Origin: JBNJFY01 sp051747265
Lineage (GTDB): Bacteria; Bacteroidota; Rhodothermia; Balneolales; Balneolaceae
Length of the DNA stretch: 64,000 nucleotides
Assembly (NCBI GenBank): GCA_051747265.1
Contig: JBNJFY010000001.1
Location: forward strand, 372,001 to 436,000
Reading direction: 5' to 3'
How positions within the stretch are numbered: position 1 is the first letter of the stretch; each line of letters begins with the position of its first letter. Below, piece after piece: positions 9,933-18,469 of the stretch. The notes beneath the pieces were generated by a model that saw only the letters and a program-made list of their open reading frames with translations, ran no database searches and was not told the DNA's origin. Both the position numbers and the translations under genes were made by a program.

Positions 9933-10385
9933 CTAATTTAAAAATACTTCGTGTTGGAGATATAAAGGAGGGGCGGACGGATCGGGGGGGGATTCGTTCG
10001 GAAGCGTTCGCGACTTATCTGTAGCGTAGTGTGGCAAGTAAGTCTCAGACTCAGCCAAATCCCTAATAAAATCCAGTTGGGGTATCAGCGAATGCCGAAT
10101 ATTCGACTCTACAGGTACAGCGGCGCCCTGTGCAGCGGAAATGCTACATTGGCAATCGGTTTGAATCTGGCAAGAGCTAGCTTCCTGGGCGGAGGCTTGC
10201 ATGGCATCCGTTGCGCAACAAGAATGATCCGCCGAATGAGCGGCATCCATTGTGTCGGCGCTCCCAGACATATCACAACCATGGACCGCATTTCCAAAGC
10301 CGGAAATGAGCCAAACGACCAGCACTAGTGGCAGACAACAGCCACTAACAAATCGGGATATGTTACGTGAACGAAATAGATTCAA
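9933..10385 (-). CDS. Exported Cys/His-rich small protein in copper operon
   Basis: A 150-aa protein with an N-terminal hydrophobic segment (SGCCLPLVLVVWLISGFGNAVHG), then a Cys/His/Met-rich stretch (HGCDMSGSADTMD, HSADHSCCATDAM, SSCQIQTDCQCS) and a polar tail. I do not recognise a named family. The arrangement suggests a periplasmic metal-binding or metal-sensing protein. It lies 36 bp after copZ and 124 bp before cusA on the same strand, so co-regulation with the metal genes is likely. Confidence 0.65.
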   Translation of the reverse strand: MNLFRSRNISRFVSGCCLPLVLVVWLISGFGNAVHGCDMSGSADTMDAAHSADHSCCATDAMQASAQEASSCQIQTDCQCSISAAQGAAVPVESNIRHSLIPQLDFIRDLAESETYLPHYATDKSRTLPNESPPDPSAPPLYLQHEVFLN

Positions 10386-10421
10386 AACGATTCGATATAA
10401 TTCGAAGACAATATCGTGCTT

Positions 10422-10628
10422 TTATTGTACAGATGTAACCGTAAACCCTGCTCCTTCCACAGCGTTCACCAAAGCATCGGTATCATCACCAGAATATTCC
10501 AGTTCAGCTTGCGCATCATCGAGTGATACGTCTACTGTACTGACTCCCGAAACGTTTTCCAGCGCATCACGCACAGACGCAACGCAACCGTCACATTTCA
10601 TACCCTCAATGCTAAGTGATGTATTCAT
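10422..10628 (-). CDS. copZ: CopZ-like copper chaperone (single HMA domain)
   Basis: The start is set at the ATG at 10628, which has GAGG ten bases upstream and gives a compact 68-aa HMA domain; an upstream in-frame start would add 11 unrelated residues. The metal motif is GMKCDGCVASV, followed by the ferredoxin-like fold with VSGVSTVDVSLDDAQAELEY. It should carry Cu(I) in the cytosol and hand it to CopA. It sits between the small membrane peptide and the Cys-rich exported protein. Confidence 0.88.
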   Translation of the reverse strand: MNTSLSIEGMKCDGCVASVRDALENVSGVSTVDVSLDDAQAELEYSGDDTDALVNAVEGAGFTVTSVQ

Positions 10629-10662
10629 ATCTAGGTAGCCTCGTAATATTGATCGAACCAAT

Positions 10663-10737
10663 CTAGCCCGTCATTACTACGATTCCCACCAGGATAATCA
10701 CCGTAATTTTAAATATGATTGATTTCCAGTCTTTCAT
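10663..10737 (-). CDS. Predicted 24-aa single-span membrane peptide
   Basis: This is a short frame, ATG at 10737 to TAG, encoding a basic N-terminus (MKDWKSIIFK) followed by a continuous hydrophobic run ITVIILVGIVVMTG. A GTGGGA sequence lies just upstream as a possible ribosome site. It sits between copA and copZ, 34 bp before the copZ start. The clean basic-then-hydrophobic pattern suggests a real membrane microprotein, but at this length chance is possible. Confidence 0.42.
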   Translation of the reverse strand: MKDWKSIIFKITVIILVGIVVMTG

Positions 10738-10912
10738 AATTCCCACAGACACTTCACTTGGTGTTTTTTACAAGAGAAGAGTTTTCTTAATAACGAAATC
10801 CTCTTTTAAGATCAAGTTATCGGCAATTATCATTCCAACTAAATCACTGGGCACCAATATTTAACGGTAATGATTATTTCTCCTTAATGTGAATCACGGT
10901 AACGGTTTCAGA

Positions 10913-13477
10913 TTAGTTCTGGTTAATGTTTTTAAAACGTGAAGTTATGGATGACAATCGCCGTGAGTTCCAAACTACGTTAATGGAGCTCATGGCCATG
11001 GCCGCTTCGGCCAACAACGGATGTAAAAATCCGAGTATGGCTAACGGAATCATCATCACATTATATATGAACGCCCAAAATAAATTCTGTTTAATTTTGC
11101 TAAATGTGCCTTTGCTCAGTGTCAGGGCATTTAGTAACTGATTTAAATGACCGTGCACCACTACGATATCCGCCGATTCAATGGCGATATCCGTACCGGT
11201 TCCCATGGCCACGCCCACATCGGCCTGGGCCAAGGCCGGCGCGTCATTAATCCCATCACCGATCATCAGCACGGTTGCTCCTTGCTGCTGTAATTCTCGC
11301 ACCTTATCCGATTTATCGCCGGGCATAACCTCAGCCAGTACTTCGTCGATACCTGCTTTCTGAGCAATAGCATCAGCGGTGGCTTGTTGATCACCGGTGA
11401 GCATCACGGTGGAAAATCCTGCCTCTTTGAGGGCCATAATTACATCCGGCGCTTCTTCTTTTATAGGATCGGCAATACCAAATCCCCCCACCAATTGATC
11501 ATCCACAAGAACCCAAACGGGAGTCTGTCCACCAGCCCCAATCTCATTATCCGGGAGTTCCTCAATATGCGCTTGCTCCCGGATCCAGCGCGCCGATCCC
11601 ACCTTGATGCGTTGGCCCTCAATGACCGCCTCCACTCCTTTTCCAGTGGTGGAATGGAAGGATTCATCCTCAATCGCTGGCCATTGGTCGCCTTTTTCGG
11701 ATTGTACGTAATCTAAGATGGCCTGACCCAAGGGATGCTCCGAATGCTGTTCCACAGCCGCAGCCATAATCATCCACTCACTATTTATCCCTTTCTCGGT
11801 TTGATGCCTGGCCACCACTTCCGGCTGCCCCTTGGTGATGGTTCCGGTTTTGTCAAATACAATGGTATCCACGGATCGCAGCTGTTGGATGGCCGAACCA
11901 TTGCGAAATAGAATTCCGTGTTCAGCTCCTACACCAGAACCAACCATGAGCGCTGTCGGTGTAGCCAAGCCTAACGCGCACGGACAAGCGATCACCAGCA
12001 CGGCAATAGCCGAATACAAAGCTAGCGAGAGGGTGCTCCAATCCGGGTTGATCCAAGGGAGCCACTGCGCCCCCCAAGCGGCTATCTCATGCATGGTGCC
12101 CGGAATGATATACCACATCCCGAAGGTGGTGACACTCAGCGCTACAATCACCGGCACGAACCAGCGCGTGATCTGATCGGCCAGCTCCTGTACGGGCACC
12201 TTGGTCCCCTGAGCGCGCTCCACCAGTTCAATTACCTGATTTAAAAAACTATCCTGACCAATTTTCTCCGCCTTCACATGGAGCGTACCCTCTTGGTTGA
12301 TGGTGGCTCCAATCACCGAATCGCCCTGGGTTTTCTCAACGGGCATGGATTCCCCGGTAGCCAAGGATTCATCGACCATACTACGACCACTAATCACTGA
12401 TCCGTCCACGGGTATTTTCTCACCGGGCTTGATGATCACCGTATCGCCAATGGTTACATCGGGTAATGGGATGGTCATGGTCTTCCCGTTGCGTATCACC
12501 CGCGCCTCTTTGGCTTCCAGGGTCATCAATTTTTGGATGGCTTCCGAGGCCCGACCACGCGCTTTGGTTTCGATATATCGGCCGGTCAGGTGAAAAGCGA
12601 CAATCATTCCCGCTATTCCAGCAAAGCTGTACACTTCGGGCATCCATGCCGGATCCAAAAGATAAATCATACGAATTACGCCGGTACTCCAGGCCGCCAG
12701 ACTACCCACGGCAATGAGCACATCCATGTTAGGCACCCCCTGCCGGGTGGATTTCCAAGCGCTGACCATCGTAGCTCCCCCGGGTACGGCAATCACCCAA
12801 CCGGAGATGCCCACCATGAGCAGCTCCTGCAGCCAAGCGGGGCCCACCATCCAGCCAAACACCATGTGGGCTATCATCAATGCCATGGCCGGAACCACCC
12901 CCATCCAGGCTTGCCACAATCGTTTGCGGGCTTTGTCCAGGGCTCGTTTCTCTCGCTGGGCTGGCGTTTCTTGCGGGGCTGTCCGTGTTCCTGATTGATC
13001 CGATTGCAACTTAATCTCTGCAACTTCATACCCAGCCTCAACCACCGCGTCTCTTAACTTAGATTCGGATACGGATCGGTCGGTGGAGACAAAGGCTTTG
13101 TTGATACTGAGATTTACGGTGGACTCGCGCACTCCCTCCAATTCATTCAGTGCTTTTTCAACAGCGCTGGTGCAACCGGCACAATGCATCCCATCCACAA
13201 AGATAATCCATTCTTGCACGTCGGATTCTCCATGGGTTTGGTATTGTTCCGGGTTGGGAACTTCATAGCCGGCATCCTCAATAGCTTGGATAAGTTGAGC
13301 CGGCTCCACTAGATCCGAATCAAACGCAATAAACGCTTTCCCGGTAGTCAGGTTTACGTTGGCGCGTTCAACCCCATCCAGATCGTTAAGGGCTTTCTCC
13401 ACGGCGCTCGAGCACCCGGCGCAGTGCATGCCGTCTACGGGTAACGTTAATTCCTGTAAGGTGGCTGTTCGGTCCAT
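10913..13477 (-). CDS. copA: P1B-type Cu(I)-exporting ATPase with two HMA domains
   Basis: An 854-aa transporter. Two N-terminal HMA domains carry GMHCAGCSSAVEKAL (C19/C22) and GMHCAGCTSAVEKAL. After a charged linker come the transmembrane core, the actuator (TGESMPVEK), the ion-binding TM motif IACPCALGLATP, the phosphorylation site FDKTGTITKG, the HP motif EHPLG, and MIGDGINDAPAL. It pumps Cu(I) out of the cytosol at the expense of ATP. The nearly identical CxxC blocks point to a recent HMA duplication. It is transcribed toward copZ, with a 175-bp spacer that may hold a promoter. Confidence 0.95.
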   Translation of the reverse strand: MDRTATLQELTLPVDGMHCAGCSSAVEKALNDLDGVERANVNLTTGKAFIAFDSDLVEPAQLIQAIEDAGYEVPNPEQYQTHGESDVQEWIIFVDGMHCAGCTSAVEKALNELEGVRESTVNLSINKAFVSTDRSVSESKLRDAVVEAGYEVAEIKLQSDQSGTRTAPQETPAQREKRALDKARKRLWQAWMGVVPAMALMIAHMVFGWMVGPAWLQELLMVGISGWVIAVPGGATMVSAWKSTRQGVPNMDVLIAVGSLAAWSTGVIRMIYLLDPAWMPEVYSFAGIAGMIVAFHLTGRYIETKARGRASEAIQKLMTLEAKEARVIRNGKTMTIPLPDVTIGDTVIIKPGEKIPVDGSVISGRSMVDESLATGESMPVEKTQGDSVIGATINQEGTLHVKAEKIGQDSFLNQVIELVERAQGTKVPVQELADQITRWFVPVIVALSVTTFGMWYIIPGTMHEIAAWGAQWLPWINPDWSTLSLALYSAIAVLVIACPCALGLATPTALMVGSGVGAEHGILFRNGSAIQQLRSVDTIVFDKTGTITKGQPEVVARHQTEKGINSEWMIMAAAVEQHSEHPLGQAILDYVQSEKGDQWPAIEDESFHSTTGKGVEAVIEGQRIKVGSARWIREQAHIEELPDNEIGAGGQTPVWVLVDDQLVGGFGIADPIKEEAPDVIMALKEAGFSTVMLTGDQQATADAIAQKAGIDEVLAEVMPGDKSDKVRELQQQGATVLMIGDGINDAPALAQADVGVAMGTGTDIAIESADIVVVHGHLNQLLNALTLSKGTFSKIKQNLFWAFIYNVMMIPLAILGFLHPLLAEAAMAMSSINVVWNSRRLSSITSRFKNINQN

Positions 13478-13715
13478 AGCTTCATCTGACTTAATTTTTC
13501 AGCAAGATAGGAGACCTTGACGCAGACAGCGTAACACTTCACTAAGAAAGATGTGTAAAATTTTAAGATAACTGGGGGGCAGGCGGCAGATGGCAGATGT
13601 TTTCCTTGCTGATTTGAAATCACAATACCTCTACAAATTCATCTGCCAGGGCAAAGTACTGCAAAACCATTAGGAACACTCGTTTCCCTCTGCCGTTTAC
13701 CGTTCGCCGTTTCCC

Positions 13716-14294
13716 TTACGCTTTGTCCCAGGTGGTGCGGGTGGATTGTGGATTGGCGCGATATTCGGAGACGGTTTGTCCGGTTACTTTTTTAAACTGG
13801 TTGGAAAGGTATTGTACACTACTATAGTTCAGTTTCCAGGCCATTTCGGATAGGGTTTTATCCGTCGTCTCCAACCACTCCTTGACCCGTTCTATTTTGA
13901 TCCGGATAAGTGACTGTTCAATGGATCGCCCGGTTCGCTGCTTGTAAAGTTGAGAGGCGTAATTATAGTGATAACTGATCCGATCTTTGAGATAGGCTGA
14001 AAATGTTTGGGGTTCGTCCTGATCTTCCAGATACCGAACATAGTCCGTTAAGGCGCTATTAACCTGACTGACTAACTGTTGATGACTACTCTCACTTAAC
14101 TCAAAGCCCAACGCGTCCAATTCTTGATCCAAGCGCTGAAGTTGATCTGCAGTCAGAGGTTGATAAACGGATAACGTTCCCAATTCAACGTCAGCCTGTT
14201 CTAACTCCAACTTTTGGGCCAATTGCTCCACAGCCATGATGCAGCGATCGCAGACCATGCCGTTAATATGATATGTAGCTTGTTGATTACTCAT
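13716..14294 (-). CDS. HMA-AraC fusion transcription regulator
   Basis: A 192-aa protein. The N-terminal ~65 residues form an HMA-like domain with NGMVCDRCIMAV (C15, C18). The C-terminal ~100 residues are an AraC-type double helix-turn-helix (SLIRIKIERVKEWLETTD, LSEMAWKLNYSSVQYLSNQFKKVTGQ). The normal AraC sugar-binding cupin is absent. The simplest reading is a metal-responsive activator or repressor for the adjacent copA/cus genes, with the CxxC as sensor. It is 238 bp upstream of copA on the same strand. Domain calls are seen; the sensing role is inference. Confidence 0.85.
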   Translation of the reverse strand: MSNQQATYHINGMVCDRCIMAVEQLAQKLELEQADVELGTLSVYQPLTADQLQRLDQELDALGFELSESSHQQLVSQVNSALTDYVRYLEDQDEPQTFSAYLKDRISYHYNYASQLYKQRTGRSIEQSLIRIKIERVKEWLETTDKTLSEMAWKLNYSSVQYLSNQFKKVTGQTVSEYRANPQSTRTTWDKA

Positions 14295-14335
14295 ATCAAG
14301 TCAACGGCAGATGCCCTTGTTTCGCATAGCATTTC

Positions 14336-16174
14336 TTATTCAACCGTTACGCTCTTGGCCAGGTTACGCGGCTGATCGACATTGCAACCCCGATTTACCG
14401 CGATGTAGTAGGATAACAGCTGTAATGGAATAGAAGCCAGCAAGGGCGACAGCACATCTTCGGTATTGGGAATTTCGATGTTAAACTCAGACAGCTTCAA
14501 GACCTCTTCATTATCCGGATTGGTTACCGCGATAAGACGACCTTTGCGCGCTTTCACCTCTTCAATATTACTGATCATCTTATCATTGGTGTGGCTAGTC
14601 GCCGCAATAACCACCACCGGCATCTGTTCATCGATCAAAGCAATCGGACCATGCTTCATCTCCGCGGCCGGATACCCCTCCGCATGGATATACGAGATCT
14701 CCTTCAGCTTTAGGGCTCCCTCCAAAGCCGTAGGGAAGTTAAATGATCGTCCCAAGTACAAAAAGTTGGGAGCATACGTAAATAGCTGAGCCATTTCCTT
14801 GATCTTATCAGTGTGATCTAAGATATCCTTCACTTTCGCGGGGATCTCTGATAAGGCTTTAATAATCCGGTTATAATACTCTTCCTCAATGACTTCACGG
14901 CTCTTGGCCATGAGTAGTGCCATCATGGTCAGCACCGTCACTTGGGCGGTAAATGCTTTGGTAGAAGCTACGCCAATCTCCGGTCCGGCATGCGTATAAA
15001 CTCCGGCATGAGTTTCACGAGCAATGGTGGATCCCACTACATTACAGACTCCCAGCACTAACGCGCCCTTCTCCTTGGCCTCGCGCAACGCGGCCAACGT
15101 ATCAGCGGTTTCGCCACTTTGCGAGATGACAATCAGCACATCGCCTTCGCCAATCAGCGGATCCCGGTAACGAAATTCACTGGCGTACTCCACTTCCACC
15201 GGAATTTTGGCCAGGTGTTCAAACAGATATTCTCCTACCAGTCCGGCATGCCAGCTGGTTCCACAAGCGGCAATCACAATGCGATTGGCTTGCTCCAGTT
15301 GGCCCATCACATCGGTAAGACCGCCCAGTTGGATATGACCGTCTTCGGGGTTCAGTCGTCCTCGCATGCAGTCAGCGATAGACGTGGGTTGCTCGAAAAT
15401 TTCCTTCAACATGAAGTGGGGGTACCCTTTTTTCTCAATCTCCTCCACACTCATGGCCAACTCATGCACCTGCTTGGTCAGCTCCACATTATCAATGGTT
15501 TTCACCTGATAGCCGTTCTTGGTGACCACGGCCATCTCGCCATCATCCAGATAAACCACTTTCTTCGTGTACTCAATCACCGGAGAGGCATCCGAGGCGA
15601 TGAACATCTCGCCGTCTCCAATACCCAACAGCAAGGGAGACCCTTTGCGAGCCACAATAATGCGGTCGCGTTCTTCCCGGTTGATAATGGCTAATCCATA
15701 GGTGCCAACAACCTGCTTGAGAGCTAATTGAACGGCCGTTTCAAAATCTACATCCGAACCATTGGTGTAAATCTTCTCAATGAGTTGCGCAATAACTTCG
15801 GTATCGGTATCGGTATTAAACTCAAAGCCATCGTTTTGCAGCTCTTTCTTCAGCGAGGCATAGTTTTCAATAATACCGTTGTGAACCAGCGCAATTTTCC
15901 CACTCTGACTAACATGCGGATGCGCGTTCACCTGATTAGGCGGTCCGTGCGTAGCCCAGCGCGTATGGCCAATACCCAATTTGCCATCGGCTGGTTTATC
16001 CTTTAAGGATTGCTCCAGTATGGAAACTTTACCTTTGTCCTTGCGAATTTCCAACTCCCCGTTGACCAACGCCACACCGGCCGAGTCGTATCCGCGGTAT
16101 TCCAGTCGTTTTAATCCCTTGATGATAACGTCGCTAGCGTCTCTTTGCCCGATATAGCCAACTATTCCGCACAT
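14336..16174 (-). CDS. glmS: Glutamine-fructose-6-phosphate aminotransferase (isomerizing)
   Basis: A 612-aa enzyme making glucosamine-6-phosphate from fructose-6-phosphate and glutamine, the first step to UDP-GlcNAc. The Ntn glutaminase domain begins CGIVGYIGQRDASDVI with catalytic Cys2, and has LEYRGYDSAGVA and IGHTRWATHG. Two SIS domains follow (ACGTSWHAGL, SQSGETADTL, SSTKAFTAQ-like VASTKAF) and the end is the conserved PRNLAKSVTVE. Full length, no defects. It faces a divergent GlmU-like gene, so both steps of amino-sugar activation may share the 124-bp spacer. Confidence 0.97.
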   Translation of the reverse strand: MCGIVGYIGQRDASDVIIKGLKRLEYRGYDSAGVALVNGELEIRKDKGKVSILEQSLKDKPADGKLGIGHTRWATHGPPNQVNAHPHVSQSGKIALVHNGIIENYASLKKELQNDGFEFNTDTDTEVIAQLIEKIYTNGSDVDFETAVQLALKQVVGTYGLAIINREERDRIIVARKGSPLLLGIGDGEMFIASDASPVIEYTKKVVYLDDGEMAVVTKNGYQVKTIDNVELTKQVHELAMSVEEIEKKGYPHFMLKEIFEQPTSIADCMRGRLNPEDGHIQLGGLTDVMGQLEQANRIVIAACGTSWHAGLVGEYLFEHLAKIPVEVEYASEFRYRDPLIGEGDVLIVISQSGETADTLAALREAKEKGALVLGVCNVVGSTIARETHAGVYTHAGPEIGVASTKAFTAQVTVLTMMALLMAKSREVIEEEYYNRIIKALSEIPAKVKDILDHTDKIKEMAQLFTYAPNFLYLGRSFNFPTALEGALKLKEISYIHAEGYPAAEMKHGPIALIDEQMPVVVIAATSHTNDKMISNIEEVKARKGRLIAVTNPDNEEVLKLSEFNIEIPNTEDVLSPLLASIPLQLLSYYIAVNRGCNVDQPRNLAKSVTVE

Positions 16175-16298
16175 AAATGATTTACGTTTTGTCTAAAGTG
16201 ATTCTTTGCAAATATTGTCTATTAAGATAAGCTGTAAATGTATTAATACAGCCACTCATATAAAAACACTTGAACTTGCTTACTAGTGAATTATAATC

Positions 16299-17486
16299 AT
16301 GTTCCTACACTTTTTTGAAGATCAGCGGCAACCCAAGCTGGATCCCCTTACGCTTACTCGTCCGGTGGATGATTTACGAGTAGGTATTCTAACCATCCGG
16401 GAGAAATGGTTATTGGCCTTGCAGACCGATCAATGGACGCGAACATTGCGTGATCATCTACGCGGAGTATGGGACCAGTCGGATTCCGACGGAGAGCGGT
16501 TTTATATCAATAGTCGCTTTTTGCCCTCTCCCTCCCTGATTAAGATCATCGGCGATTTGTCACCCAACGAGACTTTGGTCCATGGCGATGAGATAATCGC
16601 GGTTCGATCCCCGGAGCTTGATCCCGCCCATCTGGATGACGGAGAAGCCTTGCCCAGCACCTATAACCGGCAAAGCTGCCCCCCAGATGTAAATATAGTA
16701 CGCCTGCAACATCTTTGGGATCTATTCTTATTGAATGGCCCGCAAATCCAAGCCGACATTGAGCTATTAAGCGTAGAACAAGCATCCCTTCCCGAGCATG
16801 TCGTAGTTGATCATGAAAATGAGGTTTATGTGGATCCAACCGCCCATATTGAGCCGGGTGTTACCATCATCACCGAAGGCAAACCGGTATATATCGGCCC
16901 CCACGCCCATGTGATGGCGGGCAGTATTTTGCGAGGCCCCCTGGCTATTGGGGAACGGGCGGTCATTAAAGCCGGGGCCAAAATTTATGGTAAAACCAGT
17001 ATTGGTCCGGTCTGCAAGGTGGGAGGCGAAATCAACAACTGCATTTTCCATTCCTATTCCAACAAAGGTCATGATGGCTTTGTGGGCAACTCGCTGTTTG
17101 GCCAGTGGTGTAATTTGGGAGCGGATACCAACACCTCCAATTTAAAAAACAACTACAGCCCCGTTCGGCTCACTGATTGGCATACCGGCGAATCCATGGA
17201 TACTGGCCAACAATTCATTGGCACCATCATGGGCGATCATTCCAAGACTTCTATCAATACCATGCTCAATACGGGAACCATCTGCGGAGTGAGTAGCAAT
17301 ATTTTCAGCTCCGGTTTTCCGCCTAAATATATCCCCTCCTTTTCCTGGATGGGCGATGGAGAGCGTCAACTATATCGTTTTGATAAAGCCGTAGAAACCA
17401 TGGAACGGATGATGGCCCGGCGCGATGTGGAACTCACCGCGGATTACCAGCGCATGATGCAGCAGATATTGGTGATGGAATCGTGA
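16299..17486 (+). CDS. GlmU-like sugar nucleotidyltransferase with left-handed beta-helix
   Basis: A 395-aa protein of the Bacteroidota 'putative sugar nucleotidyl transferase' type. The N-terminal domain (MFLHFFEDQRQPKLDPLTLTRPVDDLRVGI) is a divergent nucleotidyltransferase fold. Residues ~175-345 are hexapeptide repeats (VDPTAHIEPGVTI, IGPHAHVMAGSIL, GAKIYGKTSIGP), a left-handed beta-helix. A role in UDP-GlcNAc or related nucleotide-sugar synthesis is supported by the divergent glmS, but the substrate is not proven. No strong ribosome site is seen. Confidence 0.85.
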   Translation: MFLHFFEDQRQPKLDPLTLTRPVDDLRVGILTIREKWLLALQTDQWTRTLRDHLRGVWDQSDSDGERFYINSRFLPSPSLIKIIGDLSPNETLVHGDEIIAVRSPELDPAHLDDGEALPSTYNRQSCPPDVNIVRLQHLWDLFLLNGPQIQADIELLSVEQASLPEHVVVDHENEVYVDPTAHIEPGVTIITEGKPVYIGPHAHVMAGSILRGPLAIGERAVIKAGAKIYGKTSIGPVCKVGGEINNCIFHSYSNKGHDGFVGNSLFGQWCNLGADTNTSNLKNNYSPVRLTDWHTGESMDTGQQFIGTIMGDHSKTSINTMLNTGTICGVSSNIFSSGFPPKYIPSFSWMGDGERQLYRFDKAVETMERMMARRDVELTADYQRMMQQILVMES

Positions 17487-17488
17487 TG

Positions 17489-17549
17489 ACGGACGACCGA
17501 CCACTGACGTCTGACGACGGACGACTGTGGTCAGTGGTCCGTCGTCCGT
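17489..17549. repeat. Large inverted repeat after GlmU-like gene
   Basis: The arms at 17489-17508 and 17530-17549 are 20 bases each and match at 19 positions when folded. The loop holds a third partial copy of the GACGACGGAC word. There is no T-run, so it may be a factor-independent hairpin, an intergenic repeat unit, or an mRNA 3'-end stabiliser. Confidence 0.7.
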
Positions 17550-17622
17550 GATCTGAAAATTACAGTTGCATCGGTGGCTCTAAACTCTCTATATTTGGCA
17601 CCCTTATGTGATCACACCACAT

Positions 17623-17705
17623 GCCGAAGTGGCGGAATTGGTAGACGCGTGCGCTTCAGGAGCGTATGGCTAACAGCCGTGGGGGTTCGAGTCCCCCCTT
17701 CGGTA
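17623..17705 (+). tRNA. tRNA-Leu(CAG)
   Basis: A class II tRNA starting GCCGAAGTGGCGGAATTGGT with acceptor strand pairing to CTTCGGT. The anticodon loop is TTCAGGA with CAG. There is a short variable arm and a well-paired T-arm (GGGGG TTCGAGT CCCCC). CCA is not encoded. Its 3' end serves as the integration site of the provirus. Confidence 0.95.
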
Positions 17706-17706
17706 C
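17694..17706. other. attL core (tRNA-Leu 3' end)
   Basis: The bases CCCCCTTCGGTAC at the end of the tRNA recur exactly at 52606-52618 next to the integrase. The homology is wider with a small indel, since GGGGTTCGA also precedes both copies. The tRNA on this side remains intact. Confidence 0.85.
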
Positions 17707-17710
17707 TCTT

Positions 17711-17745
17711 ATAACGCCGTAAGCTCTTGGGGCTTACGGCGTTAT
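17711..17745. terminator. 14-bp perfect hairpin just inside attL
   Basis: The arms ATAACGCCGTAAGC and GCTTACGGCGTTAT pair perfectly around a 7-base loop. No T-run follows. It lies between the tRNA and the convergent spanin-like gene and could end transcription from both sides. The TTATAACGC at its left edge also recurs near attR, so it may also be part of the attachment site. Confidence 0.55.
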
Positions 17746-17763
17746 CTATTCCCGCCCTATTCC

Positions 17764-17785
17764 AAAGTAGAACATTAGTAGAACA
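17764..17785. repeat. Left copy of 22-bp direct repeat (probable integrase arm site)
   Basis: This 22-base sequence contains two GTAGAACA words and recurs without mismatch at 52491-52512 inside the other end of the element. It lies about 58 bp from the attL core. Such paired repeats flanking a core are typical of integrase arm-binding sites. Confidence 0.7.
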
Positions 17786-17791
17786 CAGCAC

Positions 17792-18469
17792 TTACTCAAT
17801 CAGCACACCGGTTATAATCCCACCACCCAAAAACACCCACTTCCAGGGGAAACGGTTCTGCTCTTGAATGGTAGTTGAGGATTGGTATTCGACGCTTACA
17901 AAATCCTTGCTATCCACATAGGTGATTACTTGGCTTTGATCGTCGCTGATTGTGGTTACCACACTTAACTCCACCGGCCGGATCTGCTCTAGCTGGTTGT
18001 GGAATCGGATTGAGTCTTTCCGGATCCGAACAAAATTATCAGTACGAAATAGACGCTGACCATGAAAGCGAATGAAATGCAGTGTCGTATCCGCAATAGA
18101 AGCCGCCCAATCGGCTGAATCAATTTCCAAATCAGGTATATAAACAGCGTCATTATTAGCCTCCAATGAGTCGGTTTTTGTTCGCAGCTGGGCATTTATA
18201 TTGGTAAGCGTAATGTTCTCAACTTCGGTGTTCCGGATCCGCTGTGCCAACGCCTCATTTTTGGATTTTAACGAGTCTCGTATGCTTTGCAGGGTTATGT
18301 ATCGGCTCCGGCGAACGTAGGCAGTGGAGTCTATCTGCTGGGTGCCTGGATCATCGATGTACTCAATCGTTGGATCCAGCTTCTTGGTAGCATACCAGGT
18401 AACAGCGGCTGTTACGATCGCGACGGCCAGTGCTAATATGATTTGACTGATTTTACTCACTGGATCCAC
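17792..18469 (-). CDS. Spanin-like membrane protein with coiled coil
   Basis: A 225-aa protein. It has an N-terminal membrane segment (ISQIILALAVAIVTAAVTWY), a long helical/coiled-coil region (SIRDSLKSKNEALAQRIRNTEVENITL, LRTKTDSLEANN), a beta-rich middle, and a C-terminal hydrophobic end (WKWVFLGGGIITGVLI). Position after the endolysin, overlapping it by 13 bases, suggests a spanin-like role in outer-membrane disruption at lysis. A virion membrane protein is the alternative. Confidence 0.5.
   Translation of the reverse strand: MDPVSKISQIILALAVAIVTAAVTWYATKKLDPTIEYIDDPGTQQIDSTAYVRRSRYITLQSIRDSLKSKNEALAQRIRNTEVENITLTNINAQLRTKTDSLEANNDAVYIPDLEIDSADWAASIADTTLHFIRFHGQRLFRTDNFVRIRKDSIRFHNQLEQIRPVELSVVTTISDDQSQVITYVDSKDFVSVEYQSSTTIQEQNRFPWKWVFLGGGIITGVLIE

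Noticed and set aside
12533..12994. A 153-aa plus-strand frame in copA
   Set aside because: Shadow of the ATPase gene; His/Pro-rich translation is typical of antisense frames.
15119..15694. A 191-aa plus-strand frame over glmS
   Set aside because: Antisense shadow of a strongly conserved enzyme.
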